The notes: a model not told the origin generated them from the sequence alone. A DNA stretch of 64,000 nucleotides from Cherax quadricarinatus (GCF_038502225.1 NC_091312.1:32664955-32728954), one strand, 5' to 3'. Counted from the first letter of the stretch, positions 36,308-47,841 are shown. Numbers and translations: made by a program.

Positions 36308-36598
36308 TTACAAACAATACATGGACACAAAGGGTATATAAAGGCTCAGAGTGATGTGCAATACTAGTGACGTACCATTTCGATGTTCACTAGTGGTAGT
36401 AGTAGTAGTAGTAGTAGTGACAAAAGTTGTAGTAGTAATACAATATGGTAGAGCAACTAATTCGTACATGAGTAAAAGGATATAAAAGCTATTACTTGGG
36501 TAACATAAAAATAGGTTGGACAAATATAGACTGGAAAGAGGCAGCCTGTTTCAGTGTTCACTCTCTGTAATGTGCATTGTGTAGTATAACAGGAGAGA

Positions 36599-37024
36599 CT
36601 ATGTGATGGCAGGGTTTACTGTTTTCAGGAGGATTCTTGCTAAGACTTCAGAGATGGTGACGCTGCCGTTGTTTTGTTTAATTGTATTCGAAACAGCAAT
36701 CAGTGCTGATTCGAGGCACTTGCGTCTGCGGAAATTAGTTTCTTTGAAAACTAATTGGGCGTCTCTGAATTTCATGAGATGATTGGTGGAATTTCGGTGT
36801 TGTACACAGGCGTTGTTCAAGTTATCGTTCCTACATGCGTAAATGTGTTCATTGAGGCGGGTGTCGAGGTTTCTTGCTGTTTCACTTACGTAAATCTTGT
36901 CACAGCCTCCACAGGGTATAGTGTAAACTCCTGCATTGACTGGTTCGTGGTGCTTGGATTTTGTCCTGGTTAGATCCTTTATTGAAGTGCTAGAAGCGAT
37001 GGCGACTCTGGTGTTAGCTTGTGA
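36599..37024 (-). pseudogene. PLE GIY-YIG endonuclease fragment, nested element
   Basis: The minus-strand frame encodes VNAGVYTIPCGGCDK, then IYVSETAR, RLNEHIYACR and HLMKF, and ends at 36599 with VNPAIT. The second half of the GIY-YIG motif reads YVS instead of YIG/YVG, a substitution at a normally conserved glycine. Its 5' end fuses to the plus-strand arm near 37025. The first codons of the open frame (from ATG 37057) are antisense to that arm and are not protein sequence of the family. Confidence 0.8.
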
Positions 37025-37026
37025 AA

Positions 37027-37476
37027 GTAGACAACAACCTAGTTTATCGGAAACCAACCAATAAAAATGATCTCACACACTTCTATTCCAGTCAAGATAC
37101 CAAGACCAAAAGAGGCATCATCATCGGGTTTTTCCTAAGAGCATACCGAATTTGTAGTCCTGAGTTTCTTGACGAGGAATGTACATACATTCACCAAACA
37201 TTCACTGAGTTACATTTTCCTTCTTTTTTCATCAAAGACTGCAAGAAAAGAGCTCTCCAGATCATTAATTCTCCACGCACCAACACCACTCCCAACAAAG
37301 TTATAATTCTTCCCAACAGCCAGGTTGCACTGAACGTTTCTGAAGTACTTTCACAAGCTAACACCAGAGTCGCCATCGCTTCCAGCACTTCGATAAAGGA
37401 TCTAACCAGGACAAAATCCAAGCACCACGAACCAGTCAATGCAGGGGTTTACACTATACCCTGTGGAGGCTGTGAT
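37027..37476 (+). pseudogene. PLE reverse-transcriptase C-terminus, nested element
   Basis: Encodes NNLVYRKPTNKNDLTHFYSS, TKRGIIIGFFLRAYR and HFPSFFIKDC, then the linker and VNAGVYTIPCGGCDK. At about 37472 the frame jumps from the start of the endonuclease straight into the 3' hammerhead-like terminus, so nearly all the GIY-YIG domain is deleted. The open frame happens to run on through the PLE end into LINE copy 2 (to 37974), which is an accidental fusion. Confidence 0.82.
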
Positions 37477-37504
37477 AAAGCTCCTGAAGAGCGAAACGTT
37501 GCCA
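37472..37504 (+). ncRNA. Hammerhead-like motif remnant, nested PLE right end
   Basis: Core GUGAUAA, an extra A, stem II GCUC/GAGC with loop CUGAA, GAAAC, GUU, GCCA. The 5' strand of stem I is lost at the deletion junction, and position 3 is G opposite A8. This copy is presumably inactive. Confidence 0.5.
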
Positions 37505-37577
37505 CAATAAAATGTCACATAAGTTGCACTTGTATCCTTTTACTTTACATATTGTCGGTAATTCTACCAACTTTATT

Positions 37578-38685
37578 ACAGAGTGAAGGGTGGGCAGATT
37601 GCATTTTCTTGGACTGTATGAAGGCGTTTGACACAATTCCACAAAAGAGATTAGTGCAAAAACTGGAGGACCAAGCAGGGATAACAGGGAAGGCACTACA
37701 TTGGATCAGGGAATACTTGTCAGGAAGACAGCAGCGAGTCATGGTACGTGGCGAGGTGTCAGAGTGGGCACCAGTGACCAGCGGGGTCCCACAGGGGTCA
37801 GTCCTAGGACCAGTGCTGTTTCTGGTATTTGTGAACGACATGACGGAAGGAAAAGACTCCGAAGAGTTTCTGTTTGCAGATGACGTGAAGTTGATGAGAA
37901 GAATTCATTCGATCGATGACCAGGCAGAACTACAAAGGGATCTGGACAGGCTACAGACCTGGACGAGCAATTAGCTTCTGGAGTTCAACCCCACCAAGTG
38001 AAAAGTCATGAAGATTGGGGAAGGGCAAAGAAGACCGCAGATGGAGTACAGTCTAGGGGGCCAGAGACTACAAATCTCACTCAAGGAAAAAGATCTTGGG
38101 GTGAGTATAACACCAGGCACATCTCCTGAAGCGCACATCAACCAAATAACTTCTGCAGCATATGGGCGCCTAGCAAACCTCAGAACAGCATTCCGACATC
38201 TTAATAAGGAGTCTTTCAGGACCCTGTACACTGTGTAGGTTAGGCCCATATTGTAGTATGCGGCACCAGTCTGGAACCCACACCTAGCCAAGCACGTAAA
38301 GAAACTAGAAAAAGTGCAAAGGTTTGCAACAAGACTAGTCCCAGAGCTAAGGGGTATGTCCTACGAGGAAAGGTTAAGGGAAATCGACCTGACGACACTG
38401 GGGGACAGGAGAGATGAGGGGGACATGATAACGACATACAAAATACTGAGAGGAATTGACAAGGTGGACAAAGACAGGATGTTCCGGAGATGGGACACAG
38501 CAACAAGGGGACACAGTTGGAAGTTGAAGACACAGATGAATCACAGGGATGTTAGGAAGCATTTCTTCAGCCACAGAGTAGTCAGAAAGTGGAATAGTTT
38601 TGGAAGCGATGTAGTGGAGGCAGGATCCATACATAGCTTTAAGCAGAGGTATGATAAAGCTCACGGTTCAAGGAGAGTGACCTAG
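37578..38685 (+). pseudogene. LINE copy 2 ORF2, part after the PLE
   Basis: Resumes with DCIFLDCMKAFDTIPQKRLV, GVPQGSVLGPVLFLVFVNDM and FADDVKL. Stops appear at 37972 (Trp to TAG), 38000 (Cys to TGA), 38236 (Tyr to TAG) and near 38254. The CR1-type C-terminus is readable (SYEERLREIDLTTLGDRR, IHSFKQRYDKAHG) up to 38685. Confidence 0.88.
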
Positions 38686-38769
38686 TAGCGACCAGTGATG
38701 AGGCGGGGCCAGGAGCTAGGTCTCGACCCCTGCAACCTCAACTAGGTGAGAATTAGGTGAGTACACACA

Positions 38770-39699
38770 TGTGAATGACATGATGGAAGGGATAGACTCT
38801 GAAGTGTCCCTGTTTGCAGATGATGTGAAGCTAATGAGAAGGATTAAATCGTGTGAGGATCAGGCAGGACTTCAAAGAGACCTGGTCAGGCTGGACACGT
38901 GGTCCAGCAACTGGCTTCTCGAATTCAACCTTGTGAAATGCAAAGTCATGAAGATTGGGGAAGGGCAAAGAAGACCGCAGACGGAGTATAGGCTAGGTGG
39001 ACAAAGGCTGCAACCCTCACTCAAGGAGAAAGATCTTGGGGTGACCATAACACCGAACACGTCTCCGGTGGCACACATTAACCAGACAACTGCTGCAGCA
39101 TATGGGCGCCGGCAAACCTGAGAATAGCGTTCCGAAACCTTAGTAAGGAATCGTTCAAGACACTGTACCCTGTGTACGTCAGGCCCATACTGGAGTATGC
39201 AGCACCAGTTTGGAACCCTCACCTGGTCAAGAACGTCGAGAAATTAGAGAAAGCACAAAGGTTTGCAACAAGGCTAGTTCCGGAGCTCAGGGAAATGTCC
39301 TACGCAGAAAGGTTGAGGGAAATTGGACTGACGACACTGGAGGACAGGAGGGTCAGGGAAGACATGACAACAACATACAAAATAATGTGTGGAATAGACA
39401 AGGTGGACAGAGGCATGATGTTCCAGAGAGGGAACAGAGAAACAAGGGGTCACAATTGGAAGTTGAAGACCCAGATGAGTCAAAGGGATGTTAGGAAGTA
39501 TTTATTCAGTCCTAGTCAGGAAGTGGAATAGCCTAGCAAGTGAGGTAGTGGAGGCAGGAACCATACATAGCTTTAAGATGAGGTATGATAAAACTCATCG
39601 AGCAGGGAGATAGAGGACCTAGTAGCTCTCATTGAAGAGGCAGGGCCAGGAGCTGAGGATCGACCCCTGCAACCACAATTAGGTGAGTACAACTAGGTG

Positions 39700-39703
<4 letters not shown>
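38770..39703 (+). mobile_element. CR1-like LINE, copy 3, 5' truncated
   Basis: Starts at VNDMMEGIDSEVSLFADDVK directly after the ACACACA tail of copy 2. It reads through the last part of ORF2 with a 2-base loss near 39112 (GGCGCC directly followed by GGCAAAC) and another frameshift near 39515. It ends with the same AGGTGAGTACACAC tail, merging into a long (CA)n tract. Confidence 0.9.
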
Positions 39704-39771
<68 letters not shown>

Positions 39772-39784
39772 TACACACACACAC
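39704..39784. repeat. (CA)n microsatellite
   Basis: About 40 CA repeats with two CATA interruptions near the right end, continuous with the LINE copy 3 tail. Confidence 0.97.
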
Positions 39785-39927
39785 TAATGTCAAGGACGTA
39801 AATAAATGGCGCCGCAGAACGCAGTTAATTCTCGTGCAAAAAAACCCGACATACCTATGAATTTTTTCAACATAAAATAGCACCTGATATTACATAATAA
39901 TTTTGAGATAGAGTGATAAATAGTCAC

Positions 39928-41254
<1,327 letters not shown>

Positions 41255-41310
41255 AAGAGGAAAGACATGTTGTTGAATTAGACACATGTGCAACTCTTGG
41301 GTATCTTTGA

Positions 41311-41345
41311 GGAAACGTTTCGCCACACAGTGGCTTCATCAGTTC
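41311..41345 (-). ncRNA. Hammerhead-like motif, left arm of the 309-bp element
   Basis: Minus strand: core CUGAUGA, an extra A, stem II GCCAC/GUGGC with loop UGU, GAAAC, GUU. Upstream of the core a short duplication (CTGAACTGA) leaves only one stem I pair. Confidence 0.55.
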
Positions 41346-41467
41346 AGTCCCTCAACCTTGAGTCGATGTGTTCAGTCCATCAATTTTGATGGACTGAACA
41401 CATCGACTCAAGGCTGAGGGACTGATTACCTCATTCTCCTCCTGTTCTTCAAGTTTCTCCTACGTAT

Positions 41468-41502
41468 GGACTGATGAAGCCACTGTGTGGCGAAACGTTT
41501 CC
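41468..41502 (+). ncRNA. Hammerhead-like ribozyme motif with canonical core
   Basis: Stem I GGA/UCC (3 pairs), canonical core CUGAUGA, an extra A, stem II GCCAC/GUGGC with loop UGU, GAAAC, GUU. This is the only family in the window with the standard C3 and G8. AATAAA follows at 41505. Confidence 0.7.
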
Positions 41503-41587
41503 TCAATAAAGATACCCAAGAGTTGCACATGTGTCTAATTCAACAACATGTCGGTTCTCTGAACCATTCATCTACAAGAGGAAAGAC

Positions 41588-41904
41588 CCAAGTGATAATA
41601 CCTAGGAGGGAAGGGGAACTAACGAGGAGGAGCGTGTATGTCTTCGTCATGGACAAAATATTTTAAGAACAGTGGTGCAAAACAGAAAGAAAAAATAAAA
41701 TCAATAAAATAATGCATGAAAGCGAAGCTGTTGCTAATCCAAATAGATATGTGAAAAAGCAACGGAGTTGGTACCCCCCCCCCCCCCGGGTATCCCAAGA
41801 GTACCAGCAGAGGCTCTACATGCACAGCTCTATTAAAAAAATAAAGTCGCTAGAGATAGGACACTTTCTAAAAAAAATCGTCATTTCCATATTTAAACTA
41901 CATG
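41588..41904. other. Spacer with poly(C) tract
   Basis: Unique sequence containing a run of 14 C at about 41774-41787. No gene seen. Confidence 0.5.
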
Positions 41905-43140
41905 TGTCTGTAATGTGCATAGTCTCTGAGGTAATGGAGAAGATAATGAGGAGAGTGTTGGAGCACCTGGTGAAACACCGGGTTATAAACTACAGCCAAC
42001 ACAAGTTGAGAGAAGGTAAATCCTGTCTTACAAACTTACTCTAGTTTGTGTCAGGGAAACAAAAAAAAAAAAACATGGAAAAGAGGGTAGGATAAACTGC
42101 ACATTTATGGACTCTATATTACAGGAGACTAATAAACAAATTGAAAGAATTGGCAGAAATAACGATAAGGAGCACTTCTCTGTATGAAGAACTAATGGGC
42201 AAGAAGACAGTCATGGTTGTAGACGAGGTACCGGGATGAACGAATGTCAAGAGATGTGTCCCCACAAAGATCACTCCAATACTGTTCCCTGTATTTGTAA
42301 ATTACATGCAAGAGATAAACTCGTACATATCACTACCTGTAGACGATGTAAAACTAATGAAAGTAAATGTCAGAGGAATCAGAGAAATAAAATAGCCTAG
42401 AAAAACTGCAGGATTGGTCCGACAGGTACCAAACGGACTTCAACTTCAAGAAGCGCAGTGTCACGAAAATAATGTGACAAGAAGACCGGAAACAGAAAAC
42501 TGTCTGGGGAAAGAAAGATACTAGAAACTGCATACAACGACAAAAACACAGAAAAAAATAAAGTCATACTGTGGCTGGAACAATTTACCTAAGAGCGGGT
42601 TTTGGTTACAGAAGACCCAGGAATAAGAATGACATCAGGTATAACACAGGAGGAGCATGTCAGCTGAGTAATTGTGGCAGTCTATGAATATATGGCGAAC
42701 TTAAGAACATATTCAAGTGCCTAAACAAAAAGTGTTTTACAACATCGTATGTTACATATATCAAACCTATTGTAGAGTACGCAGCACCAGCATGGAGCCC
42801 TCATCTAAACAAACCATGTTGTAAAACTTGAGAAAGTCCAGATATTAGCGTGTCGTCTAATCTAAGAGCTACAGTCTATGAGGGAAGACTAAAAAATAAA
42901 TCTCACAACACTAGATAAGACCAATGAAGAACATGATCACTTCTCACAAGATACTCACAACACTCGATAGATCAGACAAAAACTCACTCTTTAAAAGGAG
43001 AAAACTGCACACAGAGAGACGCTGATGAAGTTAACAACTAAACTGAGTTACAGAGACATCAGTAATTACTTACTCAGTCTACTCCCTAGCAAGTGGATCT
43101 GATTGGATGACTAGAAATGTTGAAAGTAAATTCAGTATAC
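41905..43140 (+). mobile_element. Ancient CR1-like LINE relic
   Basis: Heavily decayed ORF2 sequence. VMCIVSEVMEKIMRRVLEHL and QHKLREGKSCLTNL at 41910-42040 align with VSLTCIVCKIMEKIIRRRVV and GKSCVTNL of copy 1. VTYIKPIVEYAAPAWSPHLN near 42745-42812 aligns with VYVRPILEYAAPVWNPHL. Stops and frameshifts are frequent throughout. It is older than the three chained copies. Confidence 0.8.
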
Positions 43141-44172
43141 AATTTTCGGAAAACATTCGATAGGGTCTATTAATAATTAAGTGGTAAGCCATTGTTGGCT
43201 CTGCCCAGACCCAACTTAGTGCCAACGGGTAGCACGATATCACCTGTGTTAGTAGACAACGCTACAGGCAGCCCCACTGTCACCGTTGCTGGTAGTACAA
43301 TATTAGTCAATGATGCTGACAGCACCATAATCATCGCTGCTGACAGCATCATAGTTACCGTTATCATATTTAGCATTGTTGGCAGTATTAGATTTAACAT
43401 TTTGGCTCTATTACAATATATTTTTCTAAAAATACTATAGCACAATTAATCACTTGGTATATCGTCTACACAGTGACATCATAAAGCCATTGAAACTATA
43501 CTCCGTATTTACTGAAGAGAAGGATGCAAGTTGCAGAGTAATATTTAATAGAGTAAAATTTCCGCTCTGTAAAAGCCAAAAAAAAAATATCGAAACCTTG
43601 TATGAGCAAAAAGTGGCTCTACAGCTCTTGTTTTCATCTCATATAATATTTATCAAGAGCCATATTACCCACTTAATATTAATTAGCTTGTTTGATATTT
43701 TCTAGGAAGGAAGGAGCATTGCAAAATTATTTCTCACGTAATATATTACTACGTTAGCAAAATTTTCCTAAAAAATTGCCAAATTAATTATTTTTCTGAT
43801 AATATCCGAATTCTAAGAGACAAGGATGGCCCTTCCCTCACCTCTGTGGTGGAGACATTAATAATTCACTGCAGAGGTACGTAACCTCGCCCACGTATCA
43901 CTCTGTAAACCAAAATCTCTCCCCTGCGTAAATCATCCTATCATCAGGTGGAAATCCTGGAAGACTGGAACACTTTGATCAAATTACCCTGGCCGGTACC
44001 CTCCCCTGAGTATCCAGGAGTGATTGTGAACGAGCGTGGAACTCAATTACCAGGTCAGGTTTCACAGACTAAGCACTAGGGTGTAAAATGAGCCGAGGTA
44101 TGAAACACCTTGTTAAAACCAGAGGGAGTCACCGGCGCTAACTCAAGTACCCTTCCTGCGCTGGTTGGTGTT
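43141..44172. other. Unique spacer, no gene seen
   Basis: Two small plus-strand frames (43192-43440, 82 codons, hydrophobic and Thr/Val/Ile rich; 43454-43705, 83 codons) have no recognisable domain, and the first consists of imperfect GCTGACAGCA-type short repeats. Neither is supported as a gene. Confidence 0.5.
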
Positions 44173-46135
44173 CAATGACAGAGCTGCCTCTAGAGACAAT
44201 GACAGAGCTGCCTCTAGAGGCAATGACAGAGCTGCCTCTAGAGACGATGACAGAGCTGCCTCTAGAGGCAATGACACAGCTGCCTTTAGAGACAATGACA
44301 GAGCTGCCTCTAGAGACAATGACAGAGCTACCTCTAGAGACAATGACGGAGCTGCCTCTAGAGACAATGACAGAGCTACCTTTAGAGACAATGACAGAGC
44401 TACCTTTAGAGACAATGACAGAGCTGCCTCTAGAGACAATGACAAAGCTACCTCTAGAGACAATGACAGAGCTGCCTCTAGAGACAATGACAGAGCTGCC
44501 TCTAGAGACAATGACAGAGCTACTTTTAGAGACAATGACAGAGCTGCTTCTAGAGATAATGACAGAGCTACCTCTAGAGATAATGACAGAGCTACCTCTA
44601 GAGACAATGACAGAGCTGCCTCTAGTGACAATGACAGAGCTGCCTCTAGAGACAATGACAGAGCTGCCTCTAGAGACAATGACAGAGCTGCCTCTAGAGA
44701 CAATGACAGAGCTGCCTCTAGAGACAATGACAGAGCTGCCTCTAGTGACAATGGCAGAGCTGCCTCTAGTGACAATGGCAGAGCTGCCTCTAGAGACAAT
44801 GACAGAGCTGCCTCTAGAGACAATGACAGAGCTGCCTCTAGTGGCAATGACAGAGCTACCTCTAGAGACAATGACAGAGCTACCTCTAGAGACAATGACA
44901 GAGCTGCCTCTAGAGACAATGACAGAGCTGCCTCTAGTGGCAATGACAGAGCTGCCTCTAGTGGCAATGACAGAGCTACCTCTAGAGGCAATGACAGAGC
45001 TACCTCTAGAGACAATGACAGAGCTGCCTCTAGAGACAATGACAGAGCTACCTCTAGAGGCAATGACAGAGCTACCTCTAGAGACAATGACAGAGCTGCC
45101 TCTAGAGACAATGACAGAGCTACCTCTAGAGGCAATGACAGAGCTACCTCTAGAGGCAATGACAGAGCTGCCTCTAGAGACAATGACAGAGCTGCCTCTA
45201 GAGACAATGACAGAGCTGCCTCTAGAGACAATGACAGAGCTACCTCTAGAGGCAATGACAGAGCTGCCTCTAGAGACAATGACAGAGCTGCCTCTAGAGA
45301 CAATGACAGAGCTGCCTCTAGAGACAATGACAGAGCTACCTCTAGAGACAATGACAGAGCTACCTCTAGAGGCAATGACAGAGCTACCTCTAGAGGCAAT
45401 GACAGAGCTCCCTCTAGAGGCAATGACAGAGCTACCTCTAGAGGCAATGACAGAGCTACCTCTAGAGGCAATGACAGAGCTACCTCTAGAGGCAATGACA
45501 GAGCTACCTCTAGAGGCAATGACAGAGCTACCTCTAGAGGCAATGACAGAGCTGCCTCTAGAGACAATGACAGAGCTGCCTCTAGAGACAATGACAGAGC
45601 TGCCTCTAGAGACAATGACAGAGCTACCTCTAGAGGCAATGACAGAGCTACCTCTAGAGGCAATGACAGAGCTACCTCTAGAGACAATGACAGAGCTGCC
45701 TCTAGAGACAATGACAGAGCTGCCTCTAGAGACAATGACAGAGCTACCTCTAGAGGCAATGAAAGAGCTACCTCTAGAAACAATGACAGAGCTGCCTCTA
45801 GAGACAATGACAGAGCTACTTCTAGAGACAATGACAGAGCTACCTCTAGAGACAATGACAGAGCTGCCTCTAGAGACAATGACAGAGCTACCTCTAGAGA
45901 CAATGACATAGCTGCCTCTAGAGACAATGACAGAGCTGCCTCTAGAGACAATGACAGAGCTGCCTCTAGAGACAATGACAGAGCTGCCTCTAGAGACAAT
46001 GACAGAGCTGCCTCTAGAGACAATGACAGAGCTGCCTCTAGAGACAATGACAGAGCTGCCTCTAGAGACAATGACAGAGCTGCCTCTAGTGACAATGACA
46101 GAGCTGCCTCTAGAGACAATGACAGAGCTGCCTCT
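44173..46135. repeat. 24-bp satellite array, left part
   Basis: About 82 units with core GCCTCTAGAGACAATGAC followed by AGAGCT. The main variants are TACC for TGCC and GGCAAT for GACAAT. Frames on both strands are open throughout (for example MTELPLET and DRAASRDN repeats) because 24 is divisible by three. Treated as non-coding. Confidence 0.97.
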
Positions 46136-47330
46136 GGAGTTTACCTGGAGAGTTTACCTGGAGAGAGTTTCGGGGGTCAACGCCCCCGCGGCCCGGTCTG
46201 TGACCAGGCCTCCTGGTGGATCAGCCCCTGATCAACCAGGCTGTTGCTGCTGGCTGCACGCAAACCAACGTACGAGCCACAGCCCGGCTGATCAGGAACT
46301 GACTTTAGGTGCTTGTCCAGCGCCAGCTTGAAGACTGCCAGGGGTCTGTTGGTAATCCCCCTTATGTGTGCTGGGAGGCAGTTGAACAGTCTCGGGCCCC
46401 TGACACTTATTGTATGGTCTCTTAACGTGCTAGTGACACCCCTGCTTTTCATTGGGGGGATGGTGCATCGTCTGCCAAGTCTTTTGCTTTCGTAGTGAGT
46501 GATTTTCGTGTGCAAGTTCGGTACTAGTCCCTCTAGGATTTTCCAGGTGTATATAATCATGCATCTCTCCCTCCTGCGTTCCAGGGAATACAGGTTTAGA
46601 AACCTCAAGCGCTCCCAGTAATTGAGGTGTTTTATCTCCGTTATGCGCGCCGTGAAAGTTCTCTGTACATTTTCTAGGTCGGCAATTTCACCTGCCTTGA
46701 AAGGTGCTGTTAGAGTGCAGCAATATTCCAGCCTAGATAGAACAAGTGACCTGAAGAGTGTCATCATGGGCTTGGCCTCCCTAGTTTTGAAGGTTCTCAT
46801 TATCCATCCTGTCATTTTTCTAGCAGATGCGATTGATACAATGTTATGGTCCTTGAAGGTGAGATCCTCCGACATAATCACTCCCAGGTCTTTGACGTTG
46901 GTGTTTCGCTCTATTTTGTGGCCAGAATTTGTTTTGTACTCTGATGAAGATTTAATTTCCTCATGTTTACCATATCTGAGTAATTGAAATTTCTCATCGT
47001 TGAACTTCATATTGTTTTCTGCAGCCCACTGAAAGATTTGGTTGATGTCCGCCTGGAGCCTTGCAGTGTCTGCAATGGAAGACACTGTCATGCAGATTCG
47101 GGTGTCATCTGCAAAGGAAGACACGGTGCTGTGGCTGACATCCTTGTCTATGTCGGATATGAGGATGAGGAACAAGATGGGAGCTAGTACTGTGCCTTGT
47201 GGAACAGAGCTTTTCACCGTAGCTGCCACGGACTTTACTCTGTTGACGACTACTCTGTGTTCTGTTAGTGAGGAAATTATAGATCCATCGACCGACTTTT
47301 CCTGTTATTCCTTTAGCACGCATTTTGTGC
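46136..47330 (-). mobile_element. 5'-truncated LINE inserted in the 24-bp satellite
   Basis: A minus-strand non-LTR element of about 1.2 kb. Its 3' end lies on the left with a repeated tail (TTTACCTGGAGAG type on the plus strand) and its 5' truncation lies at about 47330. The satellite phase continues across it: ...GCCTCT on the left and CTAGAGAC on the right, with about 2 shared bases. It belongs to the same family as the scrap at 3232-3306 and is distinct from the CR1-like trio. Confidence 0.9.
46177..47329 (-). pseudogene. LINE reverse-transcriptase C-terminal half
   Basis: The frame begins inside the reverse transcriptase (HKMRAKGITGKVGRWIYNFL), shifts frame by one base near 47245, then runs 350 codons unbroken to 46177. 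Motifs are SSVPQGTVLAPILFLILISD, the catalytic SFADDTRI, NNMKFNDEKFQLL, KDLGVIMSEDLTF, RLEYCC and the C-terminal domain (YWERLRFLNLYSLERRRER, VRGPRLFNCLPAHIRG). It ends DQGLIHQEAWSQTGPRGR. The endonuclease and first polymerase motifs are missing through 5' truncation. It fits the CR1/L2/jockey-type superfamily; the exact clade is not resolved. Confidence 0.88.
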
Positions 47331-47646
47331 GCTAGAGACAATGACAGAGCTGCCTCTAGTGGCAATGACAGAGCTACCTCTAGAGACAATGACAGAGCTA
47401 CCTCTAGTGGCAATGACAGAGCTACCTCTAGAGACAATGACAGAGCTGCCTCTAGAGACAATGACAGAGCTACCTCTAGAGACAATGACAGAGCTACCTC
47501 TAGAGACAATGACAGAGCTACCTCTAGAGACAATGACAGAGCTACCTCTAGAGACAATGACAGAGCTACCTCTAGAGACAATGACAGAGCTGCCTCTAGA
47601 GACAATGACATACCTCTAGAGACAATGACAGAGCCGCCTCTAGAGA
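47331..47646. repeat. 24-bp satellite array, right part
   Basis: About 13 further units of the same 24-bp repeat beyond the LINE. One 8-base shorter unit lies near 47608 (GACATACCTCTAG). The array then decays. Confidence 0.95.
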
Positions 47647-47841
47647 GTATCTCGTTGCAAGAAACATAGACATCAGTTTTAACATCTCTCTGACGTATAT
47701 ATTTAAAGCACAGTATTATTACGTTTATGGAAAAACGCTAAATTCGTAGGAGTCATACACCGCATTGGGAATAAGAGGTAATCATGCAGCTCTGTATGAC
47801 CCTTATGGGTTTAGCACTTAGTTTTGATGATGATGATGATG

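Larger units (their letters stand above)
36228..37577 (+). mobile_element. Penelope-like element nested in LINE copy 2
   Basis: A 1350-bp insertion with a perfect 13-bp duplication, ACAGAGTGAAGGG, at 36215-36227 and 37578-37590. The termini are inverted (TAAAGTAAAAGGACACAAGTG on the left and its complement on the right). It is again a head-to-head pair: a minus-strand arm with the endonuclease and a plus-strand arm with the reverse-transcriptase C-terminus, joined near 37025. It is a family distinct from the 14.6-kb element. Confidence 0.9.
35505..38769 (+). mobile_element. CR1-like LINE, copy 2, split by a PLE
   Basis: Begins inside ORF2 (RARNEYAQIRREAQRQYEND region) immediately after the (CA)n tail of copy 1 and ends with the same 3' tail, AGGTGAGTACACACA. 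It is interrupted at 36228-37577 by a Penelope-like element. It is the same subfamily as copy 1 but more decayed. Confidence 0.9.
41267..41575. mobile_element. 309-bp palindromic Penelope-like derivative
   Basis: Bounded by direct repeats AAGAGGAAAGAC at 41255-41266 and 41576-41587. The two ends are inverted copies (TTGAATTAGACACATGTGCA and its complement), each with a hammerhead-like motif and AATAAAGATACCC or its relic. The centre is another perfect palindrome (ATGGACTGAACACATCGACT against its complement near 41356-41412). It has no coding capacity. It looks like two PLE termini joined head to head. Confidence 0.8.

Noticed and set aside
37021..37974. 317-codon frame as a genuine PLE-LINE fusion protein
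   Set aside because: The frame crosses the 3' terminus and target duplication of the nested PLE by chance before entering LINE copy 2, and it stops at a LINE nonsense codon.
43192..43440. 82-codon hydrophobic frame as a small membrane protein
   Set aside because: It consists of imperfect short GCTGACAGCA-like repeats in AT-rich spacer, with no upstream gene context or homology recognised.
44173..46231. Minus- and plus-strand frames over the 24-bp array (LSLEAALS and DRAASRDN repeats) as genes
   Set aside because: These are the satellite period read in different frames. The frames run on into the adjacent LINE, and the same repeat is broken by that LINE.
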